NCBI GenBank assembly: GCA_963696655.1
Contig: CAVOLB010000121.1
Span: forward strand, 1 to 64,000
DNA: 64,000 bases
Direction: 5' to 3'
Source of the DNA: Hypericibacter sp963696655
GTDB lineage: Bacteria; Pseudomonadota; Alphaproteobacteria; Dongiales; Dongiaceae
Shown here: positions 1 through 8,558 of the stretch, piece after piece
How the letters are laid out: the number at the start of each line of letters is the position of its first letter
Numbering within the stretch: position 1 is the first letter of the stretch
The notes under the pieces: generated by a model
Told to the model about the DNA's origin: nothing
The model's input: the letters and a program-made list of their open reading frames with translations, nothing else
Databases searched by the model: none
Program-made: the position numbers and the translations under genes

Positions 1-100
1 ATGGCGATGTATTGCTGCAACGGTCACCGGACGTCATCGACCTGCGGTTCGATCTGTTCGTTCTGCGCGGCGTTCCGTAAGCCTCCGGCGAGACTTTCAA

Positions 101-474
101 TTACCCACATCTTCGGGTTGATCCGATAGCGATGCCGAATGCAACATCTTGCAATCTGGTCAACGACGCCAGACGACCATGTTTCCTGGGGGAGGATCGC
201 GCGTGCGGCCGAGATAGCCGCCGAGCATGGCGATTTGCAACAGGTAGGTTGCGAGCGTCGGGCGCAGGATGCTGGGTCTGGAGCGGGCCGCATCGATGCG
301 ATTGAGTGTTTCTATCTCGGCAAGGGTGAGGACAGACTCGGGACTCGCATCCGGTTTAGCGCGCGCGGACAGGGCGATCCAAAAGATGCGCCTGCTGACG
401 ACCGTGATGAGGGCGAGCAGCTTCACCAGGCGCTCGGCAGTCTGCAAATTTTCGCATCCTCGGCACGGCAACAT
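101..474 (-). pseudogene. IS4-family (Tn5-like) transposase, C-terminal remnant
   Basis: The reverse strand encodes the C-terminal end of an IS4-type transposase: an AERLVKLLAL helix, the RRIFWIALSARAKPDA block and the GGYLGRTRDPPPGNMVVW block typical of this family. The frame then hits a stop just after NMVVWRR. The expected ending (LTRLQDVAFGIAIG) continues in another frame to a TAA at 101-103, so there is a frameshift near 160. A second frame change is likely near 450, where CCRAED sits in a different frame from LQTAERL. The N-terminal catalytic part (DDE residues) is absent, so this is a dead relic. Inverted terminal repeats were not located. Confidence 0.75.
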
Positions 475-618
475 TCATCGCGCTTGGGCTGAGATGTGCA
501 ACGCTATAGAGGCCGGGTTGTTAGTCCCGGGTAAATCTCTTTATTGAGTTTGGCGCTGATCGGCAGCGCGCGTTGACGACCCCAGCAGGAGGCCTGCAGA
601 CCCACGGGAGAAGACCCA

Positions 619-777
619 ATGACGCTGCCCATCGGAACCAAAGCGGACGCCCTTAGGGCATTAGTCGAATTGCTTGCCGAGATTGCGGTTAAGGACACTC
701 TCGCTGAAGTAGAAGCCTGTCGATCCGGGTCGCAGCCCGTCGGCGGAATGGCCGACCCCGAGCCAAAAGGGTCTTGA
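619..777 (+). CDS. Small hypothetical protein, 52 aa
   Basis: A short ORF starts at ATG 619 behind a purine-rich GGGAGAAG Shine-Dalgarno-like stretch and ends with TGA at 775-777. The product is predicted helical in its first half (ALRALVELLAEIAVKDTLAEVEA), followed by a polar Gly/Pro-rich tail. No domain is recognised. Similar short helical proteins occur near mobile elements, which fits the transposase relic upstream, but this is only context. It could be a real small protein or a leftover fragment. Confidence 0.35.
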   Translation: MTLPIGTKADALRALVELLAEIAVKDTLAEVEACRSGSQPVGGMADPEPKGS

Positions 778-975
778 GGGAAGGCCCCGTTTATCGGCCG
801 CCGCCGAAGTGCAACAGGGCCTCGTGCGTGCAAATCATCCGATATCAGCGCCATCGGCATCGGATTGATCGCATCATGAGCGAGGCCCTTGGATGCGATA
901 TGCTGGCGCATGCCCGGATCGATCATCGTGTCGACGCTGTAGCTGATCGCCATCTCGATCTCCGCGATTGTCACA

Positions 976-1356
976 TCATGATTGAGCCGCTGCGACCGCC
1001 TCCACTGCCTTGCCGATGAAGTGGCTCGCCAGCCAGTAAAAACCGTAGACGATGACGGCGTTACCGAAAGCATCTACAAACCGACGCCAGAACGTTGTCC
1101 GCCTCTCTCTCGGAATGATGTCGAACTCGATTCTTGCTATTAGCCATACGTAGACATGGACGATGAGGAGCAGCCACAAAGCGATGGCGGCAATCTTGAG
1201 ATAGTCGCTGCCGCTCTTGTCCCCGAAGTAGCGCAATGCGCCGATGAGAACGAGCCACGAGGCTATTTTGAAAAGGCCTTCAGTGATTATGCCTAGAAGT
1301 TGAGACAGCGCCCGGGGTGAGCGGAGTTCTGGCTCGCGGAAACGGATGAATCTCAT
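976..1356 (-). CDS. Small integral membrane protein of unknown function
   Basis: This 126-residue protein has three likely membrane segments, around residues 20-43 (LLGIITEGLFKIASWLVLIG), 55-76 (KIAAIALWLLLIVHVYVWLI) and 100-120 (NAVIVYGFYWLASHFIG). A basic Arg-rich stretch between segments two and three (PRERRTTFWRR) is probably cytoplasmic. The ATG at 1356 is preferred: it follows GCGAGG, whereas the longer reading begins at a TTG four codons upstream. No domain was recognised. It is isolated, with no same-strand partner within 400 bases. Confidence 0.6.
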   Translation of the reverse strand: MRFIRFREPELRSPRALSQLLGIITEGLFKIASWLVLIGALRYFGDKSGSDYLKIAAIALWLLLIVHVYVWLIARIEFDIIPRERRTTFWRRFVDAFGNAVIVYGFYWLASHFIGKAVEAVAAAQS

Positions 1357-1769
1357 GGGGCCTCGCAATAGTGGGAAACGTCTCCGAGATATTCAACGCG
1401 TTAGCAAGTCCGGGCCAGGCGATTTGATCACCATGGCGTCCGAGATCACGAAAGCGCCGGTTAGAGTGAGGGCAGCAGCGAGGACCAAACCATTTTCTAA
1501 GAGGTCGGCGGACTGAGCGGCATGCGCGCCAGAGACCCCGGAGATATCGCCCGCACCCTTCACCGGCGATGGCAACGGCCGCAACAATCAGAGCAGGCAC
1601 CCGTCGCCGCGAGATCGATTGCTTGGCATCCTGCCAATTGGGACCCCTTGAGGAGTTTCTATCTCCTTCGCCGTTTCGATTATTCGGCGGGGATAGCATT
1701 AAGTGGTTATTAGGGATACCGGTAGAAAGTGCGTCCCAGGAGGCGGACACCTCCTGGGACTAAGGTGGC
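1357..1769. other. Gap without a convincing gene
   Basis: Two overlapping reverse-strand reading frames here look like halves of one exported or membrane protein: a VPALIVAAVAIAGEG segment near 1600 in one frame, then ENGLVLAAALTLTGAFVISDAMV in another, ending near 1393. They could be a small gene broken by a frameshift, but no homology is recognised and no start is supported. Nothing else is seen. Confidence 0.3.
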
Positions 1770-1871
1770 TCAGTTCCGAAACACCAGGTCGATCACCATC
1801 AACATAGTCTGAACAACCAGAATGCCCGTCGTTACCAAGCTAAGCAGGTCTACCTGACCATTATTCTTCAT
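1770..1871 (-). CDS. Very small membrane protein, 33 aa
   Basis: The ORF begins with ATG at 1871-1869, preceded eight to nine bases upstream by a strong GAGGAGA ribosome-binding site, and stops with TGA at 1772-1770. After a polar start (MKNNGQVD) comes one hydrophobic helix (LLSLVTTGILVVQTMLMVID) and a short basic end (LVFRN). This matches the general style of single-pass bacterial microproteins. The ribosome-binding site and composition argue for a real gene. No family was recognised and the function is unknown. Confidence 0.5.
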   Translation of the reverse strand: MKNNGQVDLLSLVTTGILVVQTMLMVIDLVFRN

Positions 1872-2294
1872 CGCAGCGTCTCCTCTACCTGAGGCCTTCG
1901 GCCGCCTACTGGCAGCGATCCGGCGGACCATCCCCGGATGTGGTTAATGATACTTGGCAGTGGTTAACAAAACCCCTTAACGCGTCGACCTCTCGAGTCG
2001 TCTTCAGGGTGCCGACGCATGCCTGCACCGTCGCAGCCGGCTCGTTCCGTGTCTACAGGGCCTCTTTTCAAACAAGGCCTTCTAGGCCGCTGTTCGCATG
2101 CCATCTGAACGCTTTGCCGACGACTCGGAGGGATCCCGAACCCAATCGAAATTTTTTATCCAGTGAACGTCGAGTTGCGCCCGCCTGTTTCTCCGCTCGA
2201 CGCGATTGAGAGAAAATCGCAGAAACCCTTGCGCCATATGGTTCGTCGTTAAATCGAGCGGCGTTTTCAGCGGTTTTTCGGCGCTGCGCGACAT
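1872..2294. other. Intergenic gap
   Basis: It contains the ribosome-binding site of the 33-aa protein at its left edge. The rest is locally more A/T-rich (around 1940-1985 and 2140-2160) than its surroundings. A 70-codon reverse frame starts directly after the stop of the EamA gene (2294 to 2082) but has no recognisable features and was not called. Confidence 0.4.
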
Positions 2295-3182
2295 TCATGC
2301 CAGCGGCGGCACCACGCGCGCGCGGCGCCAGTCGGCCAGGGTGTAGACCGCGAGCGTGCCGAGCACGACGGCGCCGCCGATCAGCGCCCGTTCGCCCGGC
2401 CGTTCGCCCACGGCGATCCAGACCCAGATCGGCGCCAGGGCCGATTCCACCAGGCCCAGCAGTGCCACCTCGACTGTCGGCACCAGCCGGGCCCCGGCGG
2501 TAAAGAGCACCAGGCTGAGGCCGAATTCGCCGCAGCCGAAGAGCGCCAGATAGCCGGCATCGCCAAGCGAAATCGAGAAGGGATGGGCCAGCGGCAGCGA
2601 CAGCAGCGCCCCGGTCAGGCCGGCGACGACCATGGCCGGAAGCAGGTCGATATCGCCGAAGCGCCGGATGGTCACGATCACCACCGCGAACATGCCGGCG
2701 ACGGTCAGGGCCATCAGGTCGCCGAAGCCGGAGCCACCCCCGAATTGGCCCCAGACCATGTAGGTGACGCCGCCGAAGCTGACGACGAGCGCGATCGCGG
2801 TATGGAGCGCGATGCGCTCGCGCAGGACCAGCCACCCGGCCAGCGCCGCCAGCAGGGGGTTGATGGCGATGATGATGAGGGCGTTGGCGATGGTGGTGTG
2901 GGTGAAGGCGAGGATGAAGCAGACCGTCTCGATCCCCATCCAGATGCCCAGGAACCAGCCGATCGGGCTCAGGGCCCGGAAGCGCCCCCACAGGCCGCGG
3001 CGCTGCCAGGCAACCGCCAGCAGCAGGAACAGCCCGCCCAGGAAAGAGCGCCAGAAGGTCAGAGTCCAGGAATCGGTCTCGACCAACCGGGTCAGGATGC
3101 CGGCCATGCTCCAGAGCAGGGCCGCGCCGGCGATCATCGCGCGGCCGCGGGCGAGGCCCGGGTTAAGAACGAGGCTGCTCAT
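2295..3182 (-). CDS. EamA/DMT-family transporter
   Basis: This 295-residue protein is a ten-helix drug/metabolite transporter made of two EamA repeats, at about residues 15-147 and 160-283. Family signs are the opening helix AGAALLWSMAGILTRLVE, the TFWRS motif after helix 2, and the end of repeat one (INPLLAALAGWLVLRERI). Such proteins export or import small metabolites, often amino acids, across the inner membrane; the substrate cannot be read from sequence. It follows the next gene upstream (3192-4151) by nine bases on the same strand, so the two are probably cotranscribed. The sequence resembles its neighbour closely enough to suggest an old tandem duplication. Confidence 0.9.
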   Translation of the reverse strand: MSSLVLNPGLARGRAMIAGAALLWSMAGILTRLVETDSWTLTFWRSFLGGLFLLLAVAWQRRGLWGRFRALSPIGWFLGIWMGIETVCFILAFTHTTIANALIIIAINPLLAALAGWLVLRERIALHTAIALVVSFGGVTYMVWGQFGGGSGFGDLMALTVAGMFAVVIVTIRRFGDIDLLPAMVVAGLTGALLSLPLAHPFSISLGDAGYLALFGCGEFGLSLVLFTAGARLVPTVEVALLGLVESALAPIWVWIAVGERPGERALIGGAVVLGTLAVYTLADWRRARVVPPLA

Positions 3183-3191
3183 CGGGCCGGG

Positions 3192-4151
3192 TCAGACGAC
3201 GGGCGGGACGACGCGCCGTCCGGCAGCATGGAGGTCGTAGAGGCTGTGCAGGATCAGCGAGCCGATCAGGATGGCGCCGCCCGCGATCGCATAGAGGCCG
3301 GGATTTTCGGCATAGACCAGCCAGACCCAGATCGGTCCCAGCGCCGGTTCGAGCAGCGCCGCCAGGGCCGCTTCCGCGGCCGGGATATGGCGGGCGCCGC
3401 TGGTATAGAGGGCCATGCCCAGGCCGAGCTGGCCGAAGCCGAAGAAGAACAGATAGGGCAGATCGTGGCTGCTGATGGCGAGCGTCGAGACCTGGGTCGC
3501 GGCGACGATGCCGGCGAAGACGGTGGCGTAGAAGGCGGCCGGAATCATGCGCACCTTGCGGTTGCTGCGCACGATGACGGTGGCGATCGCGAAGGCAGCG
3601 CCGATGGTTACGCTCAGGAGATCGCCGATCAGGCTGCCGCTACCCTCGAAGGATTCGATCTCCATGACCCCGATCCCGACCAGCGCCATCGCCATGGCGC
3701 CCCAGGTCCGGGGCCCGACCCTCTCGCGCAGGATCAGCCAGCTCGCGATCGCGGCGATGAAGGGCGAGATGCCCTGGAGGAACAGGATCTTCGCGACGCT
3801 GGTATATTCCATCGCGATGACGAAGCAGGTCGAGGCCGTGGCAAAGCAGAGCCCCATGCCGATGCTGGCCCAGGGTGCCTCCAGGAAAACCTTGAAGAAG
3901 CGGCGCCGCTCGCGCACCAGCAGCAGGCCGGCGAGGAACAGCCCGGCGAAGACCGAGCGCCAGAAAATGATCTCCCAGGCGCCGGCGCCCACGGTGCGGA
4001 CGACCACGCCGCCGGAGCTCCAGATGACCGCCGCCAGCGAGCAGAAAAGCAGGCCGCGCAGATGCTGTGCCCGTTCCGCGGCATGGCCCGCAGAAGGGCC
4101 GGAGCCGCTTGGGTGCGTGGCCGCACTCGGGCTATGCTGGGAAGAGGCCAT
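3192..4151 (-). CDS. EamA/DMT-family transporter, paralogue of the next gene
   Basis: This 319-residue protein has a polar, probably cytoplasmic N-terminal tail of about 30 residues, then ten predicted helices in two EamA repeats. The repeat signatures are LLFCSLAAVIWSSGGVVVRT, the IIFWRSVFAG motif and the AAIASWLILRERVGPRTW block, which parallel the 2295-3182 protein position by position. It is the promoter-proximal gene of a two-gene operon. A divergent hydrolase gene starts 100 bases away, so the promoter must lie in 4152-4251. Substrate unknown. Confidence 0.9.
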   Translation of the reverse strand: MASSQHSPSAATHPSGSGPSAGHAAERAQHLRGLLFCSLAAVIWSSGGVVVRTVGAGAWEIIFWRSVFAGLFLAGLLLVRERRRFFKVFLEAPWASIGMGLCFATASTCFVIAMEYTSVAKILFLQGISPFIAAIASWLILRERVGPRTWGAMAMALVGIGVMEIESFEGSGSLIGDLLSVTIGAAFAIATVIVRSNRKVRMIPAAFYATVFAGIVAATQVSTLAISSHDLPYLFFFGFGQLGLGMALYTSGARHIPAAEAALAALLEPALGPIWVWLVYAENPGLYAIAGGAILIGSLILHSLYDLHAAGRRVVPPVV

Positions 4152-4251
4152 GGGCTGGAGCGGATGAGCCGGGTCTGGAGCTCGCGAGGCTGGGTCGGGC
4201 CCGCGAAGATGACAATATTGTCATCGGTAACATGAGGGCTGATGCCTGTCC

Positions 4252-5097
4252 ATGCAGTCAAAGCGCGTTCTCTGCCTCAATCCCTTCGGCTTTCACAACA
4301 CGCATTATACGGAATGGGGAGACGGCTCCGCCGGTCGGACCGCCATTTGCGTCCATGGGCTGACGCGCAACGCGCGCGACTTCGATCCCCTGGCGGCCGC
4401 CTTGAGCGACCGCTGGCGGGTGGCCTGCGCCGACATCGCCGGCCGCGGCCAGAGCGACTGGCTGCCGGTCGCGTCGGCTTACAACTATCCGCAATATTGC
4501 GCCGACATGACCGTGCTGATCGCGCGGCTCGGGACCGAGACCGTCGACTGGGTCGGCACCTCGATGGGGGGCCTCATCGGCATGATGATGGCGGCCCATC
4601 CCAATACGCCGGTCCGTCGCCTGGTGCTGAACGATGTGGGGCCCTTCATCGCCAAGGCCGCGCTGCAGCGGATCGCGACCTATGTCGGGCAGCGGCCCCA
4701 TTTCAAATCGCCTTCGGCGCTCGAGGCCTATCTGCGCCAGGTTTACGCGCCCTTCGGCAAGCTGACGGACGAGGATTGGCGGTCGATGGCCGAGCACAGC
4801 CAGCGCGCCGCCCCTGATGGCGGCATCCTGCTGCATCACGATCCGAAGATCGCCGAGAACGCGCAGGCCGGCGCCGGCCAGGACATCGATCTCTGGGCGC
4901 TCTGGGACAAGATCGCCTGCCCGGTGCTGCTGATCCGCGGTGCCCAGTCCGATCTGCTGTCGAGGTCGACCGCCGAGGAGATGACCCTCCGGGGCCCGCG
5001 CGCGAGGCTGGTCGAGATCGCGGATGCCGGTCACGCCCCGGCGCTGCGCTCGGCCGAGCAGATCGCTTTGATCCGGGACTTCCTCGGCACGGCATGA
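4252..5097 (+). CDS. Alpha/beta-hydrolase
   Basis: A 281-residue soluble alpha/beta-hydrolase. The HG oxyanion motif (ICVHGLTRN) is near residue 34. The nucleophile elbow GTSMGG places the serine at S104, the acid is probably D234 (RGAQSDLL) and the histidine is H261 (DAGHAP). The triad is complete, so the enzyme should be active as an esterase, lipase or C-C hydrolase; the family does not allow a substrate call. Its stop overlaps the start of the next hydrolase by four bases (ATGA), which indicates translational coupling. It diverges from the EamA pair. Confidence 0.9.
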   Translation: MQSKRVLCLNPFGFHNTHYTEWGDGSAGRTAICVHGLTRNARDFDPLAAALSDRWRVACADIAGRGQSDWLPVASAYNYPQYCADMTVLIARLGTETVDWVGTSMGGLIGMMMAAHPNTPVRRLVLNDVGPFIAKAALQRIATYVGQRPHFKSPSALEAYLRQVYAPFGKLTDEDWRSMAEHSQRAAPDGGILLHHDPKIAENAQAGAGQDIDLWALWDKIACPVLLIRGAQSDLLSRSTAEEMTLRGPRARLVEIADAGHAPALRSAEQIALIRDFLGTA

Positions 5098-6080
5098 CGG
5101 CTTCGCGGTTCCCGAAATTTATTGCGCGGCCGCCCTGGTTCGGGGGCGATCTGCAGACCGTCCGGAACTATGTGAGGCCGGTCGAGGTTCCGCTCGCGGC
5201 GTTCTCCGAAGAAAGGATCGAATTCCCGCTGCCCGACGGCGACCGGCTGGCGGCAACGCTGCACCGGCCGGCCGCGGAGAGCGACCGGCCGCTGGCAATC
5301 CTGGTCCATGGTCTTTCGGGCAGCCAGGACAGCATCTATCTGCGCCACTCGGCGCGCCATCTGCTCCGCAGCGGTTTTCCGGTGCTGCGGTTCAATCTGC
5401 GCGGCGCCGGTCCGTCGGGGCCGCTCTGCCGCTTCAGCTACCATGCCGGCCGCACCGAGGACATTCACGCGGCCTTGATGCAGCTCGACGGCAGGCTCGC
5501 CGGCCGCGGCTTGCTGGCGATGGGTTTCTCGCTGGGCGGCAATCTGCTGCTGAAATATCTGGGCGAGCAGGGGCGCCGCGCGCTCTTCCTCGGCGCCGTC
5601 AGCGTGTCGGCGCCGATCCTGCCCAAGCAGGCGCAGGTCCAGATCATGAAGGCGCGCAACCGCGCCTATCATCGCAATCTGCTCGAGGGCGTGAAGGAGG
5701 ATTTCGGCCGCTCCAATGCCGAGCTGCCGCCGGCGCTGCGGGCGGCATTTCCCGGCATCCAGACGATCCTCGAGTTCGACGAGCGGATCGTCGCACCGAT
5801 GAACGGCTTCACCGGGGCCGAGGACTACTACGCCCGCTCGGCCGCTTATCCACTGCTGCCGCAGATCGCCGTGCCGACGCTCGTGATCCATGCCCGCAAC
5901 GATCCCTGGATCCCGGCCAAGGCCTATCTCCAGTTCGACTGGAAGCGCAACCCGAAGCTGGTGCCGTTGCTGCCGCGCGGCGGCGGCCATGTGGGATTCC
6001 ACGGCCTCGGCCATGAGGCGCCCTGGCATGACCGCTGCGCGGTCGCCTTCTTCGAAGGGCTGCCGCGGCGGGGACGCTGA
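5094..6080 (+). CDS. YheT-type alpha/beta-hydrolase
   Basis: This 328-residue protein belongs to the YheT/ABHD1-3 branch of alpha/beta-hydrolases. It opens with the characteristic PPWFGGDLQT segment, has HGLSGSQDS as the oxyanion region, GFSLGGNLLLKYLGE as the nucleophile elbow (S146), HARNDPW for the acid and GGHVGFH for the catalytic histidine. Members act on acyl or ester substrates and the physiological role is generally unknown. It is translationally coupled to the hydrolase before it (ATGA overlap), so the two probably function together. Twenty to 35 bases after its stop begins a membrane-protein relic. Confidence 0.88.
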   Translation: MTASRFPKFIARPPWFGGDLQTVRNYVRPVEVPLAAFSEERIEFPLPDGDRLAATLHRPAAESDRPLAILVHGLSGSQDSIYLRHSARHLLRSGFPVLRFNLRGAGPSGPLCRFSYHAGRTEDIHAALMQLDGRLAGRGLLAMGFSLGGNLLLKYLGEQGRRALFLGAVSVSAPILPKQAQVQIMKARNRAYHRNLLEGVKEDFGRSNAELPPALRAAFPGIQTILEFDERIVAPMNGFTGAEDYYARSAAYPLLPQIAVPTLVIHARNDPWIPAKAYLQFDWKRNPKLVPLLPRGGGHVGFHGLGHEAPWHDRCAVAFFEGLPRRGR

Positions 6081-6114
6081 TCGGAAGCGCCGGCAACGAG
6101 GCGGACGCAGGGTG

Positions 6115-6270
6115 ATGCCATTTCTCCTGTTGGACGATGCCGATCTGGCGATCCGCCTGTCGAACCCGGTGCTTGTTCTGTTGCTGTTTGTCGTCGGCTA
6201 CGGGTGGGCGCACTATTAGGACACCCGTCCGCAGCAGGTCGGGCTGACGACCGTGCTCCTGGGCGGATGA
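6115..6270 (+). pseudogene. C-terminal membrane-protein remnant (VIT/CCC1-like?)
   Basis: One reading frame from ATG 6115 encodes a polar start (MPFLLLDDADLAIRLSN), a hydrophobic helix (PVLVLLLFVVGYGWAHY), an in-frame TAG at 6217-6219, and then DTRPQQVGLTTVLLGG before TGA. The pattern of an ALRLSN motif, helix, charged loop and VGLTTVLLGG resembles the last part of VIT1/CCC1-type iron or manganese transporters. The N-terminal bulk of such a protein is missing and the stop interrupts the tail, so it is a decayed fragment. The family assignment is tentative. Confidence 0.45.
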
Positions 6271-6359
6271 GGATTCGATAAGCCCGGCTTGCCGGCACGT
6301 TCGAAGGGGGATCTGCCGTTGCACCAAGCCCATTGGCGACGCATCAGGAGAAACCGATC

Positions 6360-8081
6360 TTGAGCCTCGCGAACACTCCTCTCACCGGCGTGCGGCGGCG
6401 GCTGCCCATCCTCGGCTGGCTTCCCCTCTACAAGCGCGAATGGCTGGGGGCGGACTTCCTGGCCGCTCTCGCCGTCTGGGCGATCATGATACCGGAGGGC
6501 ATGGCCTATGCCGGCATCGTCGGCGTGCCGCCGATCATGGGGCTCTACACCATTGTCCCGCCGTTGGTTGCCTACGCCCTCCTCGGAACGTCACGCCTCC
6601 TGGTCGTAGGCCCGGACACCGCCACGGGTCTGATCTCGGCATTGACCGTGGGCGCCATCGCGGTGCAGGGGACGGCGGACTTCAATACGCTGACCTCCAC
6701 GCTCGCGGTCCTCATCGGCGCGTTCTTCCTGCTCTTCGGCGCGCTGCGCATGGGCTGGGTGGCGGCCTTCATCCCCACGCCGGTGATGCGCGGATTCATC
6801 GAGGGTCTCGTCTGCGTCACGATCATCGGCCAGGTGCCGCACCTCCTGGGTATCGGCGGCGCCTCCGGCAACTTCCTCGTCAAGCTCCGGTACCTCTTGC
6901 GGCATCTGCCCGACGTCGCGCTGGCCCCGATGCTGGCGGGCCTGCTCAGCCTCGTCGCCATGCTGCTGCTCCGCCGGCTCGTTCCGCGCGTGCCCTCGGC
7001 CCTGGTCGTCGCCGTGTTGGCCACGGTCATCGTCGGCCTGCTCGGCGGCGAGGCCAGCGGCATCAGCGTGGTCGGCAGCCTCCCCTCCGGCCTGCCTCAT
7101 CTCGTCATGCCGGACTTCGATCCCGGGGTTCTTCTGCAGCTCGCGCCGGGGGCGCTGGCGATCGTGCTGGTCGGCTATGCCGAGGCGCTCGGCGGGGCCA
7201 AGGCCGCGGCGTTGCAGGGCGGCGGCGACATCGACCCGAACCAGGAGCTGGTCGCGCATGGGCCGGCCAATATCCTGAGCGGCCTCTTCGGCGGTTTCCT
7301 CGTCGTCGGCAGCCTGTCCAAGACTTCCGTGGCCATGGCCGCCGGCGCCCGCACCCAGGTCACTCACCTCGTCGCCGCGGTCTTCTGCTTCGTCACGCTG
7401 CTGCTGTTGACCCCGCTCTTCCGGGACATGCCGCACCCGGCGCTGGCCGCCATCGTCATCGCCGCCATGCTGCATCTCTCGAAGCCCGATTATCTGCGTG
7501 ATTTGTTCGCCAGGAGCCGTTCGGAGTTTCTCCTCGCCGCCGTCGTCATCCTGGGCGAGCTGATGCTGGGCGTGCTGCAGGGCATCGCCCTCGGCGTGGT
7601 GATCGCGCTGCTGATGCTGATTTATCGAACCAGCCATCCGCGGGGTGCGGTGCTCGGTCAGCTCCCGGGCACGGAGGCCTATCGGGACGTCGTGATGCGC
7701 CCGGAGGCACTCACCTTCCCCGGGCTCCTCATCTGGCGCACGGGCGGCGACTTGTTCTTTGCGAGCATCGGTTTCTTCAGCGAAGGGTTGAAGGGCGCCC
7801 TGGCGGCGAGCCGTCCGCCGGCGAAGCATGTGCTGGTGGACGCCGGTTCGGTGAACTTCATGGACACCAGCGGCTGCGACGCGATGCTGGGCATCATCAA
7901 GGAGTTGCAGAACCAGGGAATCACGTTCAGCTTCGCGCGCGTCCGCGATCAGGTCCGGGAGCGGATGCGGCTCGGGGGCGTCGAGGCCGTCGTGGGATCG
8001 GCCAATTTCTACGAGCGCGTGACCGACGGCGTGCGTGCCTGGCAGGAGAACTCCGACGTCAGGCCCACGATCACGCTGTGA
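6360..8081 (+). CDS. SulP-family anion transporter with STAS domain
   Basis: A roughly 573-residue inner-membrane transporter of the SulP (SLC26) family, moving sulfate, bicarbonate or related anions. The opening block WLPLYKREWLGADFLAALAVW, the IPEGMAYAGIVGVPPIMGLY motif and about 12-14 helices fill residues 15-430. The C-terminal STAS domain (about 450-560) has the VNFMDTSGCDAML motif with the serine that is phosphorylated in related anti-sigma antagonists. A TTG start at 6360 is preferred because AGGAG lies nine bases upstream; a longer frame opens at another TTG (6333) without such a site. The gene end overlaps the convergent OsmC gene by 11 bases. Confidence 0.92.
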   Translation: MSLANTPLTGVRRRLPILGWLPLYKREWLGADFLAALAVWAIMIPEGMAYAGIVGVPPIMGLYTIVPPLVAYALLGTSRLLVVGPDTATGLISALTVGAIAVQGTADFNTLTSTLAVLIGAFFLLFGALRMGWVAAFIPTPVMRGFIEGLVCVTIIGQVPHLLGIGGASGNFLVKLRYLLRHLPDVALAPMLAGLLSLVAMLLLRRLVPRVPSALVVAVLATVIVGLLGGEASGISVVGSLPSGLPHLVMPDFDPGVLLQLAPGALAIVLVGYAEALGGAKAAALQGGGDIDPNQELVAHGPANILSGLFGGFLVVGSLSKTSVAMAAGARTQVTHLVAAVFCFVTLLLLTPLFRDMPHPALAAIVIAAMLHLSKPDYLRDLFARSRSEFLLAAVVILGELMLGVLQGIALGVVIALLMLIYRTSHPRGAVLGQLPGTEAYRDVVMRPEALTFPGLLIWRTGGDLFFASIGFFSEGLKGALAASRPPAKHVLVDAGSVNFMDTSGCDAMLGIIKELQNQGITFSFARVRDQVRERMRLGGVEAVVGSANFYERVTDGVRAWQENSDVRPTITL

Positions 8082-8556
8082 CGACGCGCGGCTCGATCGA
8101 GACGGGGAAATTGACCGAGTTGGAGATGAAGCAGATCTGGTGCGCCTGGGCGTGGAGCCGGGCGGCTTTCTCCGCATCGCCGCCGGCGGCCAACGTCACG
8201 GTGGGCCGCAGTGTCGCCTCGGTGATGCGCACGCGGCCATCCTTCATATCCACGACGCAGGCCGCGTCGTCCTCGTAGGCCGCGACCGGAAGACCGGCGC
8301 GCGCGGCGAGGGCCAGATAGCTCAGCAGATGGCAGGTGGAGAGGGCGGAGAGCAGCAGGTCCTCGGGATTGTGCTTGCTGTCATCGCCGCCGTAGCTCGG
8401 CGCGGTCGACGCCGGCAAGGGGGCCTTTCCCGCGATCTGGACTTCCAGATCGCGGGAATAGTCGGTTCCGGTCGCCAGCGCGCCCTTGGCCGCGCCGGTC
8501 CAGACCGTGCGCAGGCGATAATCGTGCCGGTGCCGTGACGGGGCGGAAGGCGCCAC
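8071..8556 (-). CDS. OsmC-family protein
   Basis: A 161-residue OsmC-type peroxide-detoxification protein. The two expected redox cysteines are present: C75 in ALSTCHLLSYL and C142 in QICFISNSVNFPV. The N-terminal strand motif YSRDLEVQIAGK and the GGDDSKHNPEDLLLSAL block are also typical. The start is a GTG at 8556-8554, two bases after the stop of ohr, so translation is probably coupled. The reading frame stays open further upstream but there it is antisense to ohr and not coding. Function: reduction of organic hydroperoxides or a related thiol role in the cytoplasm. It ends inside the 3' end of the convergent SulP gene. Confidence 0.88.
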   Translation of the reverse strand: MAPSAPSRHRHDYRLRTVWTGAAKGALATGTDYSRDLEVQIAGKAPLPASTAPSYGGDDSKHNPEDLLLSALSTCHLLSYLALAARAGLPVAAYEDDAACVVDMKDGRVRITEATLRPTVTLAAGGDAEKAARLHAQAHQICFISNSVNFPVSIEPRVVTA

Positions 8557-8558
8557 GA

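Noticed and set aside
1280..1750. 156-codon reverse frame with a VPALIVAAVAIAGEG segment
   Set aside because: Possibly half of a frameshifted gene, but the other half and any family match are unsupported.
2082..2294. 70-codon reverse frame starting right after the EamA stop
   Set aside because: It has a plausible start position but no ribosome-binding site of its own, no domain and no hydrophobic or compositional signature.
2068..2991. Long 307-codon reverse frame over the EamA gene
   Set aside because: It overlaps the clear EamA protein in another frame and is a low-complexity Arg/Gly/His-rich translation typical of GC-rich shadows.
2583..4235. 550-codon forward frame
   Set aside because: Antisense to two EamA transporter genes; its composition (Asp/Glu/Gln/Arg/Gly repeats) shows a shadow frame, and it has no domains.
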